Assembly (NCBI GenBank): GCA_016271365.2
Contig: CM057452.1
Span: 827,730,001-827,794,000, forward strand
DNA: 64,000 nucleotides
Direction of reading: 5' to 3'
Source: Neoceratodus forsteri
Lineage: Eukaryota; Chordata; Ceratodontiformes; Ceratodontidae
The notes beneath the pieces are model-generated. The model was not told the DNA's origin and searched no databases. It saw nothing but the letters and a program-made list of their open reading frames with translations. This document shows, piece by piece, positions 32,205-42,712 of the stretch (position 1 is its first letter; each line of letters starts with the position of its first letter). Position numbers and translations under genes: made by a program.

Positions 32205-33850
32205 GGCAAGTTTTATTTAAAAAGACACCCAATCCTGGAGGCTCTGGGTGCCATACATAAAAATACATATAAAACAGCTTTCAATAAATAAACCTTATCA
32301 AAATCACAATAACTAACAAATAAAATCACTAATGAAAACAATTAGGAAAATCAAAAAAAATAACAATATGCCAAGTCAGAAACAGGACAATATTTATGTA
32401 ACTGTGTCTGGAAAAGCCTGCTCAGAAAAGAAGGCCTTGAGGTGTGCCTTAAATACCTCCACCAAAGGGGCCTCCTTAATAGATGGTGGGAGCAAATTCC
32501 ACAGGATGGGGTTGGTGATGCTAAAAGCTCTATCGTTGGCACTTTTTAACCTCATCCTGGGAATCACCAGGAGGCCCCTTGAGGAGAAGCAGAGGGAGTG
32601 GACTGAGGTAACAGGTGTAAGAAGGTCCACCAGGTAACCAAGGCCCAGGCCATGTAAGGCATTTAAAGTGAGGAAGCCCACCTTAAAGAGGATCCTCCAT
32701 CTGACTGGCAGCCAGTGCCATTCACACAGCACTGGAGTAATGTAGCAGTACTCAGGTTGCCCTGTCAGCAACCTGGCAGTTGTGTTCTGAACTAGCTGAA
32801 GCCAGTGGAGGATACCTCCTGAGACCCTGAGGTAGAGCACATTACAGTAATCAAGCCTTGCTGTCACAAAGGCATGCACCATGGTAGGGAGGTCCGAGGC
32901 AGAACCAGGGGCTTAATCCTGGTGATATTCCTCAGATGGTAGAAACTAGTATGGACCATAGCCAACACCTGAGCCTCAAGTGTCAGGCCACTATCCAGAA
33001 TAACACCCAAGTTATGCACCCAGGAGAAGGCCTTTAAAGGCATAGAACCCAGGACAAGTCCTCTTTCTGTGCCCAAGGCCATCCTATCATGCCCTCTGTT
33101 CAACTCCACTACCAGTACCTCCATCTTATCGGGGTTCAGTCACAACCAGCTGGAGGCCATCCAGTCACTGATTTCAGCAAGGCAGCTGTAAAGCACATCC
33201 ACAGCATTGGATGTTCAAGGTGCAAAGGAAAGATACAAATGGGTATCATCAGCATAACAATGAAAACCCAAGTCGTATTTCCTAATGATCCCTCCCAGGG
33301 GCAGCGTGTACTTGGTGAACAACATTGGCAACAAGACTGAACCCTGAGGTACTCCACAGAACAGGGGACTAGGGGAGAAGGAGGAGAAATTCCCCATCAC
33401 TTCCCTCTGTCTTCTGTTTGTGAGAAAAGACTCAAATTAGCAGATGACTGTGCCAGCGAGTCCACAAAATTCCCTCAGCTGGTCAAACAACACACAATAG
33501 TCAAATGCTGAGGAGAGACCAAGGAGGACAAGAATAGTCCCCTCCCTTCCCCTCAATCCCTCACCCTGAGAAGGTAATTTTGCACCCAAACTAATGCAGT
33601 TTTTGTGCTGTGCCTCGTCCAAAACCCAGACTGGAGAGGCTCGTATAGATCAAATGCCATGAGGTGCTCCTCAAGCTGAAGCGACACAATCTTCTCAACA
33701 ACCTTACCCAGGAATGGAAGGTTGGAGATTGGACGATAATTTGCCATGACATCAGGGTCCAAAGATGGCTTTTTCAGAAGGGGTATCACCAATGCCTCCT
33801 TTAAGGCATCAGGAAAGACCCCCTCAGACAAGGAGTACCAGACAATCAAG
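32205..33850 (-). mobile_element. Nested L2-like LINE inserted in another L2-like LINE
   Basis: Minus-strand element of the same family as 4733-7262, 5' truncated in the linker/RT fingers. Its ends lie at the break in the outer element's reading frame. CAAGGCAA is found at 33847-33854 and again at 32197-32204 (and overlapping at 32202-32209), so it is a plausible 8-bp target duplication partly merged with the tail. The 3' end reads AATAAAACTTGCCTTG on the minus strand. Confidence 0.85.
32394..33850 (-). pseudogene. RT and C-terminus of nested L2-like LINE (YADD intact)
   Basis: In order: PLLKKPSLDPDVMANYRPIS, NLPFLGKVVEKIVSLQLEEH and EPLQSGFWTRHSTKTAL (frame 33990-33553); LGLSSAFDYCVLFDQLREF (33622-33437); CGVPQGSVLLPMLFTKY and FHCYADDTHLYLSFAP with an intact catalytic YADD (33400-33215); MEVLVVELNRGHD and NLGVILDSGLTLEAQV (33124-32864); and DYCNVLYLRVSGG, LVQNTTARLLTG, WHWLPVRWRILFKVGF, RAFSITNPILWNLLPPSI (32882-32394). 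Several frameshifts interrupt it. Relative to the copy at 5.5 kb, this one keeps the catalytic box. Confidence 0.88.
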
Positions 33851-33854
33851 GCAA

Positions 33855-35313
33855 AACCAGCGCTGAACATTGTTGAAATCGTTCTGAAGTCTGGTTGCAA
33901 CATCGGTGGGGGAGTGGACAGAGGTGTAAAAGACATTGTTGTCAGCATACATATGAATAGAGGTAGATGTGCAAACAGATGGCAAGTCATTGAGAAAGAT
34001 GGAGAAGAGTATGGGGCCCAACACTGATCCCTGAGGGAGCCCTGTGTCGATAGGGAGGGGTGAGTATATAGAATCTGCTGTTCTAACTGACTGAGTCTGA
34101 CCTACCAGGTAGGCAAGGAACTAATTTGTGGCAGCAGACGGTAAGCCTGCAATGGAGAGAGAGTCTAACAGGATAGAGTGGGAGACAGTGTCGAAAGTCT
34201 TGGCTAAGTCGACAAAGATGGAAGACGTGATTTGACTACTGTCCATCCCAGTGAGGATGGAGTCAGTGAGCCTAATCAGGGAGGTGGTGGTGGAGTGGCT
34301 TTTATGAAAGCCAGACAGGAAGGGGTGAAAAAGTTAAATTGAGAGAGATAAGCAGAGAGTTGGGTAAGAACTAGGTGTTCTTGCAGCTAAGCGAGGGTGG
34401 GAAGTAGGGATATGGGGCAATAGTTTCAAGGGAAGGATCGGTCACCACCCTTAGGGAGGGGAAGAGCAATAGCATGTTTCCAGACAGAGGGGATAGCTTC
34501 CAATGTGAATGAGGGGTTGAGTAGCTCCGTCAGTGGGCAGAGATAGCCATAGCAGAAAGGTAAAGCAGCTTGGGGTCCAGCCCATCAGACGAACTGCCTT
34601 AAGAAGGGTTTAGGGTAAGCAGAGCATCCAGGGTATCAGAGGGTGTTATATTAGTAAATGAGACAGGAAGGGGCAGGGGATAGGTGTGTGGTGAGTTGGT
34701 GGAGGATCAGACTGAGGAGATGGTAAGGAGGATAGAAGGGCAGAGGCACAGTAGGTGAAAAAATAATTAAATTCAGAGGTGACACTTGAGTGGTCAGAGG
34801 TGATAGTGTTGTTTATAGTGAGAAGGGCGTAGGAGGAGAAGAAGGGGGGGAGAAGAGAGAGTGAATGACTTTCCAAAATTTTGAGGGGCTGTTTATGTTT
34901 GATTGAAAGGTTGATGTAAAGTAGTCAGTTTTAGCCAAATGTGTGGCTTTGGTGCATTTGTTGAGAAGCTGACAATAAATGTCATAGTCCTTCTGGAGCT
35001 TGGAGATTTTGTGTTGCTTCCAGGCTTGGTCCCTTGCTCTTTGGCATGCTACGAGTTCTGGTGTGACCTGAGGAAGGTGGTTCCCACAGACTTCAACTTT
35101 GCGCAGAGGTGTGTGACAGTTACAAACTTCCAGAAATTTACCTTTGAAATATTCTGCGGCTACATTGATCATGTTTCCTGAGGTTATAGGGGACCAGTTT
35201 GTGCATAATAGGTCAAGTAGGAGTGGCCCAAGGTGCATAAATTTGTATGGGCAAGTCACTAAGGTTTTGTGGGGGACTTTGCTACTGTGGATTTTGCATA
35301 CTAGGAAGGTCAT
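33855..35313 (-). pseudogene. Linker and RT (fingers/palm) of outer L2-like LINE
   Basis: The 166-codon frame 35313-34813 is the endonuclease-RT linker. It contains CHTPLRKVEVCGNHLPQVTP and RARDQAWKQHKISKLQKDY, a basic helix-rich stretch typical of this position. RT fragments follow in broken frames, ending with MLGPILFSIFLNDLPS and HMYADNNVFYTSV (catalytic box YADN, second aspartate lost) and NDFNNVQRWF. Here the nested LINE interrupts at CAAGGCAA (33847-33854). Multiple stops lie between 34800 and 34030. Confidence 0.8.
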
Positions 35314-35885
35314 GCGATGGTAGTTCAGAGCATCTGATAATATTCCAGATTTGATGACTCTGTGGGTGGGAAGTGAGAGCCCAGTCGATTAAGGAATGGT
35401 TGCTTGTTTTTGGGTTTATCCTAGTAGGTTCAAGGATGAGTAAGGTTAAATCATGGGCAGCAATGTTGTTTTTTACTTTGAGTAGGGAAGGGGACAACCA
35501 GTTTAGGTTAAAATCACCCATAATATAGATTTCACCTGAGGAGGTGTGGAAAACTATGGAAGAGATGAGGTCCATAACCGGGGAGGGGTTGAGGCCTGGG
35601 AGGCAGTAGGCCCCTACAATAAAAATAGGGATTGAGAATGGGAGAGATAATTGTAAGATGAGTACTTCATATGCTTTTGGGACAGAGGTGGAATAAATGG
35701 TAGTGAATTGGATACCCAAGGAGACATATACTGTCACACCTCTACCCATCCTGGATCAGTCTTGTGAAATAGAAAAACCTGGGATGGCAAGCGGAGGGTC
35801 ACCTGTTTTATTATTTAGCCATGTTTCAGTCAGAATAATTATGTCAGAGCCTAGTGAAGCCCCTCCCTGGTCTACTACTTTGGTC
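35282..35885 (-). pseudogene. Endonuclease domain of outer L2-like LINE
   Basis: The frame 35749-35282 plus sequence just upstream gives DIIILTETWLNNKTGDPPLA (catalytic glutamate block TETW) and GRGVTVYVSLGIQF. It continues through a hydrophobic strand ending IFIVGAYCLPG, YIMGDFNLNWLSPSL (GDFN block, catalytic Asp/Asn) and TRINPKTSNHSLIDWALTS. The blocks are in the usual order of LINE apurinic-type endonucleases. The final S-D-H block reads ELPSHDLPS in a shifted form. The upstream end meets CR1-like sequence at about 35890, so the N-terminal block is lost. Confidence 0.85.
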
Positions 35886-35894
35886 ACCCAGTCA

Positions 35895-36127
35895 AAGAAA
35901 TCTATTAAATTCATCTAACATGACCTTCCCACTGGGAATTCATGCTGCCTTGGGTCCTGTACCCCAATGGCCTCTAGGTACTCAACAATTCTTTCTTTCA
36001 TAAGTGATTCCATCATTTTCCCTACCACTGAGATCAAACTAACAGGTCTGTAGTTTTCTGCCTCTGTCTTGCTCCCACTTTTGTGAAGGGGAATCACATC
36101 CATCCTCCTCCAGTAGTCAGGTACCAC
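35895..36127 (-). pseudogene. RT N-terminal blocks of CR1-like ORF2
   Basis: Reads PDYWRRMDVIPLHKSGSKTE, then AENYRPVSLISVVGKMMESL and the EYLEAIGVQDPRQHEFPVGR region, followed after a stop by NLIDFFDWVTK. These are the P..W....V.P..K.G, NYRPVSL and GF..GRSC...L..F.D blocks of CR1-clade RTs. The palm is missing because the element ends here. Confidence 0.85.
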
Positions 36128-36692
36128 ACCATCCTCCCTTGATTTTTAAAAAATGGTAGTCAGTGGTGTCACTAGTTCTCCTCTTAGTTCTTTTAGAATT
36201 CTGGAGTAAATCCCATCAGGCCTCATTGCTTTGTCCACTTTCAATTTTAGGGGTTCTTTCAGGATCCTTTCTGCTGTGAATGGATTGGTATCGACCCCCC
36301 TGTCCAGGGTGCTTCTATTGTTTCATTTAGGTGCCTCCTCCTCCTCTTCTTTTGTGACCACTGGGCAGAAGTGTTTGTTCAGTATCCCTTCTTTTTCATT
36401 GTCAACCTCTACCCACCCCCTTCCCTTTATTAAGCGTCATTCCCCCTCTCTTGGTCCTTCTTCACTCCCTAATGTACCTGTAAAAGGTTGTATCCCCCTT
36501 CTTAACTGAGCTGGCTATTGGTTCCTTGGTTTGGGCCTTTGTTATCCTGACTGCCTTCCCCATGTCCTTCTGCTTTAACTGATACAGTTCCCTATTCTGC
36601 TCCCTCTGTGTTTCCTTATACTTTCTGAATGCTGTTTTTTTCTCCTAAATCTTCCTCACCACCTCTTTTGAGAACCATAGTGTTTTTTTCCT

Positions 36693-37594
36693 TCATTTTG
36701 TTTTGTTTATTTGCTTCACACAAAGGCTTGTTGACTCTGTGATGGCAGGTTTGATTTTACCCCATTGTTCTTTCACCCCTCCTTCTTGCCCATATGCTAG
36801 TACTTTTCTAAGGCATTCTCCCATTTTAATAAAGTCAGACCACCTAAAGTCCAATACCCTTGCTTTTGTGTGGCTTGACTCTATGGCTGTGTTTATCATG
36901 AACCACACTGTTTGGTTGTCACTTGTTCTCAGATGGCTACCCACTTCTAAATCTGAGATCCTCTCTCTATCCCTGTTTGAGAGTACCAGGTCTAAGATTG
37001 CTCCCTCCCGAGTGGGCTCCAACACTAGCTGTCTGAGACATGCCCCCTGTAGGGCATCAAGAATGACCCTGCTCTTGGATGTGGCTGCAGCAAAGGTGCT
37101 CCAGTTAACATCTGGAATATTCAGGGCCCCCCTCAACAATACCTCCCCTTTTTCTGCTATTCTAAGGATGCCTTCTATCATTTCCTTGTCCATTTCCTCC
37201 CCCTGAGATGCAGGTTTGCATACAACCCCTGTGTGGATTGTGGTGCCATTTCCTGTCTCCAGGGTGACCCATAGTGCCTCCTCTCCTCCCTGTTTACCCT
37301 TTAGTGCCAACGCTTTGATCCCTTTCTTTAAGAAGAGAGCTACTTCTCCTCCACTTTTACCCTCCCTGTGCCTCCTGTAGATTGTGTACCCTGGTATATT
37401 GACATCCCAGTCATGGTTCTCTGTTTACCATGGACTGTCACAATATCCAGGCATCCCTCTTCCATCAATGTCACTAGTTCAGGAAGCTTGTTACCCAGAC
37501 TACAGGCATTGGTACTCATCACCCTCCATTTTTTGATGGCCTTACCCCTTTTAGCCCCACCTCTGTCCTTACTGCTTTTGCCCTTTTTCTCCAT
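36693..37594 (-). pseudogene. Endonuclease domain of CR1-like LINE
   Basis: The frame 37594-37340 gives MSTNACSLGNKLPELVTLME (first block, usually TNARSL.NK..EL) and CLDIVTVHGK, where the catalytic TETW is lost. The frame 37310-36693 (205 codons) carries the later blocks: GVVCKPASQGEEMDKEM, LLRGALNIPDVNW (GDFN block altered to GALN), LVLEPTREGAILDLVLSN, EVGSHLRTSDNQTVWF (S-D-H altered to SDN) and VLDFRWSDFIKM. Three catalytic positions are replaced, so the domain is dead despite a long open frame. The linker starts at KPAITESTSLCVKQINKTK (about 36750-36693). Confidence 0.85.
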
Positions 37595-37636
37595 TTACCC
37601 TTGTCCTGCTCCCTATCTATCTTCTATCTTCAAAAA

Positions 37637-38700
37637 TGTGGTACCGCCATGGGCACCTCGGTTGCCCCATCATATGTCAATTTATATATGGGATTTTGGG
37701 AAGAGACCCACATTTACAGAGAAACACATAATCCATATTCAAAGAATATCATCAAGTAGAGGTGTTTTATTGACAATATTCTCTGTATATGAATTGGCAC
37801 TTTGGATGAGGTGAATGAGTTTCTAGAATATCTCAACACAAATACTTTCAACCTTAAATTTACTTTTACTGTGAACCCCACATCTATCAGTGTTTTAGAT
37901 CTTACACTCCACGGCATACCAGAACAGGAAGTGACTACATCTGGATTAGAAAATCCACAACAGCTAACACTATATTGCATTATAGCAGCACCCACCCAAA
38001 CAGATTAAAAAACTCCATACTGTATTCTCAATATTTAAGAATTTGGCATAACTGCTCTGATGACCACATTTTTGACATTAAGGCAGGTGAACTTATAGAC
38101 AGACTTCTAAAAAGATGTTATTAAGTTTCTGTTCTAACTGAGGCACTTGATAAATTTAAAACTTTAAACAGGGGCAACTTATTAACATCTAAACCAAGAG
38201 ACATAGCCCACCCCCCATACCATGGTGCTTTATTATAGTCCAGCTGTGGGTCAGATCGGGAACTTGATCCATAAATTTTGGCCCATTTCACAATCAAATG
38301 CAAATTTGAAAGAATGAGAAGGCACCAGACCTAGGGTCACATTTAGGAAGGAAGTCACTAGGAGATATTCTCACCTCGAGCCACTTTACACAACCACATG
38401 AACCAACTACCTAGTTACCAACATGCCCAAAGGGGTCCCACAAATGTGTTTTTGTAATGTTTGTAAATATGCATCCAAGGAGAATCTCTACATACACCCA
38501 TTCAAACATGACCTAAATGTAGAACTGAAACAGTTCCTGAACTGTAGGAGCATGTATGTCATGTATATTGTATGGTGCCCTTGTGGTCTCCAATATGTTG
38601 GCAGAACCAAATGGTTCCTGAAAACTCGAAGTCAGGAACACATTCATGCAATTTTTAGGTTTGCTTGCACGCATGTGCAAGAAACATAGTGCCATCATCC
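37637..38700 (+). mobile_element. Penelope-like element fragment (RT + GIY-YIG endonuclease)
   Basis: Plus strand. The RT palm begins GTAMGTSVAPSYVNLYMGFW at 37640. A frame-shifted IDNILCI marks the catalytic box at about 37770 (YIDD-type, second Asp changed). FLEYLNTNTFNLKFTFTVNP follows near 37810-37880. Degraded thumb sequence leads to a GIY-YIG domain (38423-38689). An RT of this kind followed by GIY-YIG, rather than an apurinic-type endonuclease, defines Penelope-like elements. The 5' part is missing; terminal repeats were not seen. Confidence 0.88.
38423..38689 (+). pseudogene. GIY-YIG endonuclease domain of Penelope-like element
   Basis: An 88-codon frame. A cysteine pair (CFCNVCKYAS) and a histidine-bearing stretch (YIHPFKHDLN) precede FLNCRSMYVMYIVWCPCGLQ and YVGRTKWFLKTRSQEHIHAI. 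The MYIVWC...QYVGRT segments correspond to the GIY and YIG motifs. R and E-H downstream match the conserved arginine and the helix of the family. The domain cleaves target DNA during Penelope insertion. The frame ends at a stop soon after the R..EH helix; the full domain would extend a little farther. It is probably inactive because the RT upstream is broken. Confidence 0.88.
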
Positions 38701-39357
38701 GAGTTTAGGTGTGTCACCCCCTTTCAATTCAGTCAGTGTGTTGGTAGGCGCGGCCCCTGTCTGCCAGTTTTCTTCTTACTGTTGTCGGCAGCTTCTTCTG
38801 TTAAAATATAGCCAGTATTAGGAAAGCGTTACAGTTTTTGAGCAATTTACAGCACAGGCTGTATAATTGAAAGTAACTGAGATTTCAATATTGTTCCACT
38901 CGGTCACGCTACATTTCAATGCGTTCTGATTGGTCAATGGGTGAAAGGAAGTCACAGGATCAACCAGATATGTTTATATTTAATTATTTGTGTTAAGATG
39001 TAGGCAGGATCAACCAGATATGTATTATTCAATGAGTTTACTGCAGCAACATGAAACAATTTTATTTAAGAATATATGAAATCTGCTCTTTTGAGGGAGG
39101 GGCTATAGAGAGTTGTATTGGGGTGGTCAGGGCAAGTGTTAGCCAGAATCAGACACATTTTGGCATAATAATTTTAAAGTAGCAGGATCAACTACATATA
39201 TATATTTTAAACAACATATGCATCTGTTGTGCTGATAGACATACTGCAGATTTGTGTTGAAACAGCTAATATCTCTATGTAGTGCAATGTATTAAGTGCA
39301 CATTTGGAGCTTTTGTTGAATGCAGCCCAAAACATACATAGTATAAACCGAATATGA
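38701..39357. repeat. Unassigned, with a thrice-repeated GGATCAACCAGATATG-type word
   Basis: CAGGATCAACCAGATATGT occurs at about 38957 and 39004, and a variant (CAGGATCAACTACATATAT) at about 39183. The remainder shows no protein or palindrome. Confidence 0.4.
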
Positions 39358-39507
39358 CATGGCCCGACTGAAGATATCATATTTATCTTCACTCGAGAGC
39401 AATGACATCATCATGATATCTCACTTGAAGTAGCTTAGCCACTCGGTGAGATATCATGATATCATTACCCTCGTGAAGATAAATATGATATCTTCAGTCG
39501 GGCCATG
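39358..39507. mobile_element. 150-bp near-perfect palindrome (MITE-like)
   Basis: The left arm starts CATGGCCCGACTGAAGATAT and the right arm ends with its reverse complement at 39507. The arms are about 64 bp, with few mismatches near the middle (TCGAGAGCAATGACA opposite the GAGGGTAATGA strand). The loop of about 20 bp reads TTGAAGTAGCTTAGCCACTC. A TA-rich tract follows directly. Confidence 0.85.
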
Positions 39508-39509
39508 TA

Positions 39510-39591
39510 TATCCCCTATATATATATATATATATACATACATACATATATATATATACATATACATATAATTTTAAAATCCTGCCCAATG

Positions 39592-39634
<43 letters not shown>

Positions 39635-39667
39635 TTGGGCAGGATTTTCTAAGATATATATATATAT

Positions 39668-39708
<41 letters not shown>

Positions 39709-39725
39709 TATATATATATATGTAA
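39510..39725. repeat. (TA)n tract containing an inverted repeat pair
   Basis: Long TA/TACA runs. Embedded are AAAATCCTGCCCAATGT (39576-39592) and GACATTGGGCAGGATTTT (39631-39648), reverse complements around a pure TA loop. A direct copy of the second lies at 46986-47008. Confidence 0.9.
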
Positions 39726-39890
39726 GGATATACAACCCCCCTAATGGAAATATTGTCGATATTTTTTATTTGAGTGCCAATTGACCCGATAACATCACGA
39801 GTGGCGAAACCATGAGTGATGTCATTGGATAAAGTGGCACGAGAACAAAAAATACTTACAATATTTCCAGTGGGGGGGTTGCATATACCA
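39726..39890. mobile_element. 165-bp palindrome (MITE-like)
   Basis: Arms: GGATATACAACCCCCCTAAT then GGAAATATTG on the left, and CAATATTTCC, AGTGGGGGGGTTGCATATAC on the right. Inner complementarity (GAGTGCCAATTGACCC against GGATAAAGTGGCACGAG) is imperfect. It lies between a (TA)n tract and the next inverted-repeat element. Confidence 0.75.
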
Positions 39891-39892
39891 TT

Positions 39893-40434
39893 TATGCCAT
39901 ACCTCCAAAAAAGTGAAAAAAAAAGTAAATTCTTGCCATTTTATGCCGATTATAAAAAAAATCTAAAAGAAATCTATAAATGAAACACCACTCATTTTGT
40001 AGATACTTTTGTGCTGAATAACTTTCGTGCTCGCAGTACCATACTATCATTTTTCATTTTAAAGTTATTCACATTTGTTTGTCGAAACAAGTGAATAAAA
40101 ATGCATTTTTTGCTGTTTTTCGGCTAATTGTATCAAAAAATAAAATATAGCCATAAATAAAACACCACTCATTTTGTAGATATATTTGTGCTGATAAACT
40201 TTTGTGCTCACAGTACCATGGTATCATTTTTCATTTTTAAGTTATTTGCATTTGAATATGATTACTACTGCTACAGCAGCCGTATATGCAAATGAGTTTC
40301 GAATGAGCCAATCTCTACCTACTGTGTAGATAAATTTACCTACAGTAAGGATAAATGCGATATTCTCACTGTAATTCTGACCACCCTGAGAATATTGAAA
40401 ATATTTGCCTTTTTTTATCCTCACAGGTATGGCA

Positions 40435-40436
<2 letters not shown>
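39893..40436. mobile_element. 544-bp element with 12-bp inverted ends and an internal duplication
   Basis: TATGCCATACCT (39893-39904) and AGGTATGGCATA (40425-40436) are perfect inverted ends, directly followed by (TA)n. Inside, a unit with AACACCACTCATTTTGTAGA, a GTGCTGA...CTTTCGTGCTC word and ATCATTTTTCATTTTAAAGT occurs twice (about 39978-40075 and 40160-40255), about 180 bp apart. No coding frame. Confidence 0.65.

Positions 40437-40477
<41 letters not shown>
40437..40477. repeat. (TA)n tract
   Basis: Pure TA repeat between two inverted-repeat elements. Confidence 0.95.
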
Positions 40478-40479
<2 letters not shown>

Positions 40480-41944
40480 TAGCACGGTAGTGCTACCATA
40501 GTTAGGGTTGAGGAGCCATTTCTATGTTAAACCCCAAACTTTGCACCTTAATAACTTTGCAACCGTTTGATGGATTTGCCTGAAATTTGGAATTTATGAT
40601 CAAGAATCATAGGCCTTGGGATCTGCCGAGTGTTGTACTGGTCGAATATACGGCTGCGGAGTTATTAAGTGTGATCTGTGTGCACGTTTACGCTTTTCTG
40701 GAATTCTATGGTCGCACCTCAGGTCGCATTTGTTTGCTGCATCGCCCAAAATTTCAGGGAACGTGCAGCCAGGGTCCCCGATGTGCCTTTCAAAGATTTC
40801 ATGAAAAAATATTAAACGGTTCAAAAGTTATTCAAAAAACAGTTTCCCATTATAAGTCAATGGGAAAAGTTAACAAAAAGTTCAACACTTTCGCAAATGC
40901 ATTTTTACTTTCGCAAATGGGCCTGTTACTTTCGAAAATCGGCCATTTTGTTTTCAGTTGGTGGTCAGAAAAATGGTTGGCATTTAAATTTGGGACCCTC
41001 TAGCAACCTAATTTTTTTTGTATTCACCTAGTCGGGCCCTGAGGATGCTTGCCATGTCTTTATTTTGTGGTAAAACACCCCAGAAATATGTTTTTCAAAT
41101 TTCTGGAAAAAGTACTTTCACAAATTACTTTCGTGCTCACGAAAGTGTAGCAAATTTTTGCGAAAGCTTTCACAAATTGCGACAGTAGTTTTCTAGTCTG
41201 TGGGAAAATGACAGCAATTCTTTGACACTGCGCTGCAAAAGAACCGTTGGGAGTTTTGAGCTGAAATTTGGAGGGAACGGAGCCGACATCTCACAGATGT
41301 GCCTTTCAGTGTTGTATTGAAAAAATATTACATGGCGGCAAAGTTACAGCACTCCAAAGTTGACAGTTTTTCCCATAGGATAACATTACGGCGCCCGACG
41401 CATTACAGGAATCCTTTGGATCCCTGCTGCAAAATAACGGTTTGGTCTTTTTTCCTGAAATTTTGAGGAAGACAGCCAACAGCTCACAGATGTGCTTTTC
41501 AGTGGTTTGATGAAAAATATTACAGGGAGGCAAAGTTATGGTGTCCGAACTTCTCTTTTTTCCCATAGGATAACATTACGGCGTCACGCCTTTTCAGGTC
41601 CTGTGATCTCGAAAACGGTGCTAGGACATGGAGTTTTCATCAGAAAAATTTAGCCCCTACTGGGAGCTAAGTACAAACTATTAGGACAGTCATAAATCAT
41701 ACGACTTTTAAATTTTTTCTACGTCATACGGTTCCTGAGATATAACTTATTTAGTATTCCAAGTCCTCATTTCTGCTCCGATACCCATTATTATGCATAC
41801 ATTCTTTGTACTCACTGTCTTTCTCTATTCAGCTTTTGGGAAAACCAGCCTGTGCGCTTACATTACTGTTACCATTGCCCTTTTCCGCTTCGGGTTCCAT
41901 GCCTGTTTCACTTTCAATGCTGACGCCTGGGCGCCACCACGCGG

Positions 41945-42655
41945 CGTCATCCTTTGTGTTTTCATTTGGCGCTGTATTTCTGTTACTTTTTGCCATTTGT
42001 GTGTACCGTACTGTTTCTCTTTCTGTTTCACTTTGCATCACCATACCCATTGCCATTTCGATTTACAGGCACCATGTTACTATGTGACAAGACATCACGT
42101 GGCACACCGCTCCCGTCTACGCCACTGTGTTCGTTATCCTTTCTGTTCTCATTCGCGCTTGCGTTACCTTGTGCGCCACTGTTAGCGCTTCTGTTTGCAT
42201 TGCTGTTCCTGTTACTATGCCACAAGACATCATGTGGTGGGAGTGTGCGGCCCTTTGGGCCCCGCGCTCCAGCTGCCGCATTACGTGCCGGGAGTGCGGG
42301 GCCCTATGTGCGTTATCCTTTGCATTTTCATTTGAGCTTGCTTTTCTGTTATTTTTTGCCATTTGTGTCTACAATACTGTTTCTCTTTCTGTTTCACTTT
42401 GCATCACCATGCCCATTGACATTTCCATTTGCAGGCACCATGTTACTATGTGATAACACATCACGTGGCAGACCGTTCCCGTCTACGCCACCGTGTGCAT
42501 TACCCTTTCTGTTCTCATTCGCTCTTGTGTTACCATGTGTGCCACTGTTAGCATTTCTGTTTGCGTTGCTGCTCTGTTACTATGCCACAAGACATTATGT
42601 GGTGGGAGCACGGGGCCCTTTGGGCCCTGCGCCCCACCGCTGCATTACATTCACT
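41945..42655. repeat. 366-bp tandem duplication within composite element copy 1
   Basis: Unit 1 starts at 41945 (CGTCATCCTTTGTGTTTTCA) and unit 2 at 42311 (CGTTATCCTTTGCATTTTCA). Both run through CACCATGTTACTATGTGA and a TTTGGGCCC(C/T)GCGC segment. Copy 2 of the composite element has only one, shortened unit (about 46395-46550). A weak six-base rhythm of the kind GCGTTACCATTT pervades the block. Confidence 0.8.
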
Positions 42656-42712
42656 ATTTCTCGTTACCATTCTCAAAAAGAAGGGAAATTAGAGGCAAAA
42701 AACTCTGTTTAA
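41954..42712 (+). other. 252-codon open frame through the tandem duplication; probably not a gene
   Basis: The longest uninterrupted frame in the window. Its product would be extremely rich in Leu, Phe, Ala and Pro, with two copies of FLFLFHFASP...MLLCD(K/N)TSRG(T/R)P.PSTP separated by about 122 residues, exactly matching the 366-bp duplication. Because 366 is divisible by three, duplication preserves the frame. Shorter frames on the minus strand are also open, as expected for a low-complexity pyrimidine-rich repeat. No domain, no plausible initiation context and no preservation in copy 2, where the corresponding frame is shorter, support coding. Confidence 0.3.

Larger units (their letters stand above)
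31030..35890 (-). mobile_element. L2-like LINE (outer), split by a nested LINE
   Basis: A minus-strand element read from about 35890 down. It contains endonuclease (35890-35290), linker (35313-34813), RT to the catalytic box (about 34800-33855), an interruption (33846-32205), RT thumb (32204-31698), C-terminal block (31701-31465) and a 3' UTR to about 31030. Protein reading across the interruption joins NVQRWF directly to SHQLFLNAKKT, proving that the intervening LINE is an insertion. It is closely related to the fragment at 62540-63790. Confidence 0.9.
35890..37612 (-). mobile_element. CR1-like LINE: endonuclease to RT fingers
   Basis: Minus-strand element with an N-terminal basic stretch and endonuclease (37594-36750), a degraded linker (36700-36150) and RT N-terminal blocks (36127-35895). 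It stops in mid-RT at FFDWVTK (about 35900), where the L2-like element begins, so the two are fused end to end. At the other side it abuts a plus-strand Penelope-like fragment at about 37612-37637. Confidence 0.85.

Noticed and set aside
36703..37206. A 167-codon plus-strand open frame
   Set aside because: It is the antisense shadow of the minus-strand CR1-like endonuclease, which shows conserved blocks.
42028..42362. Asn/Arg/Ala-rich minus-strand frames resembling low-complexity proteins
   Set aside because: They are complements of the pyrimidine-rich 366-bp duplication; frames on both strands are open.
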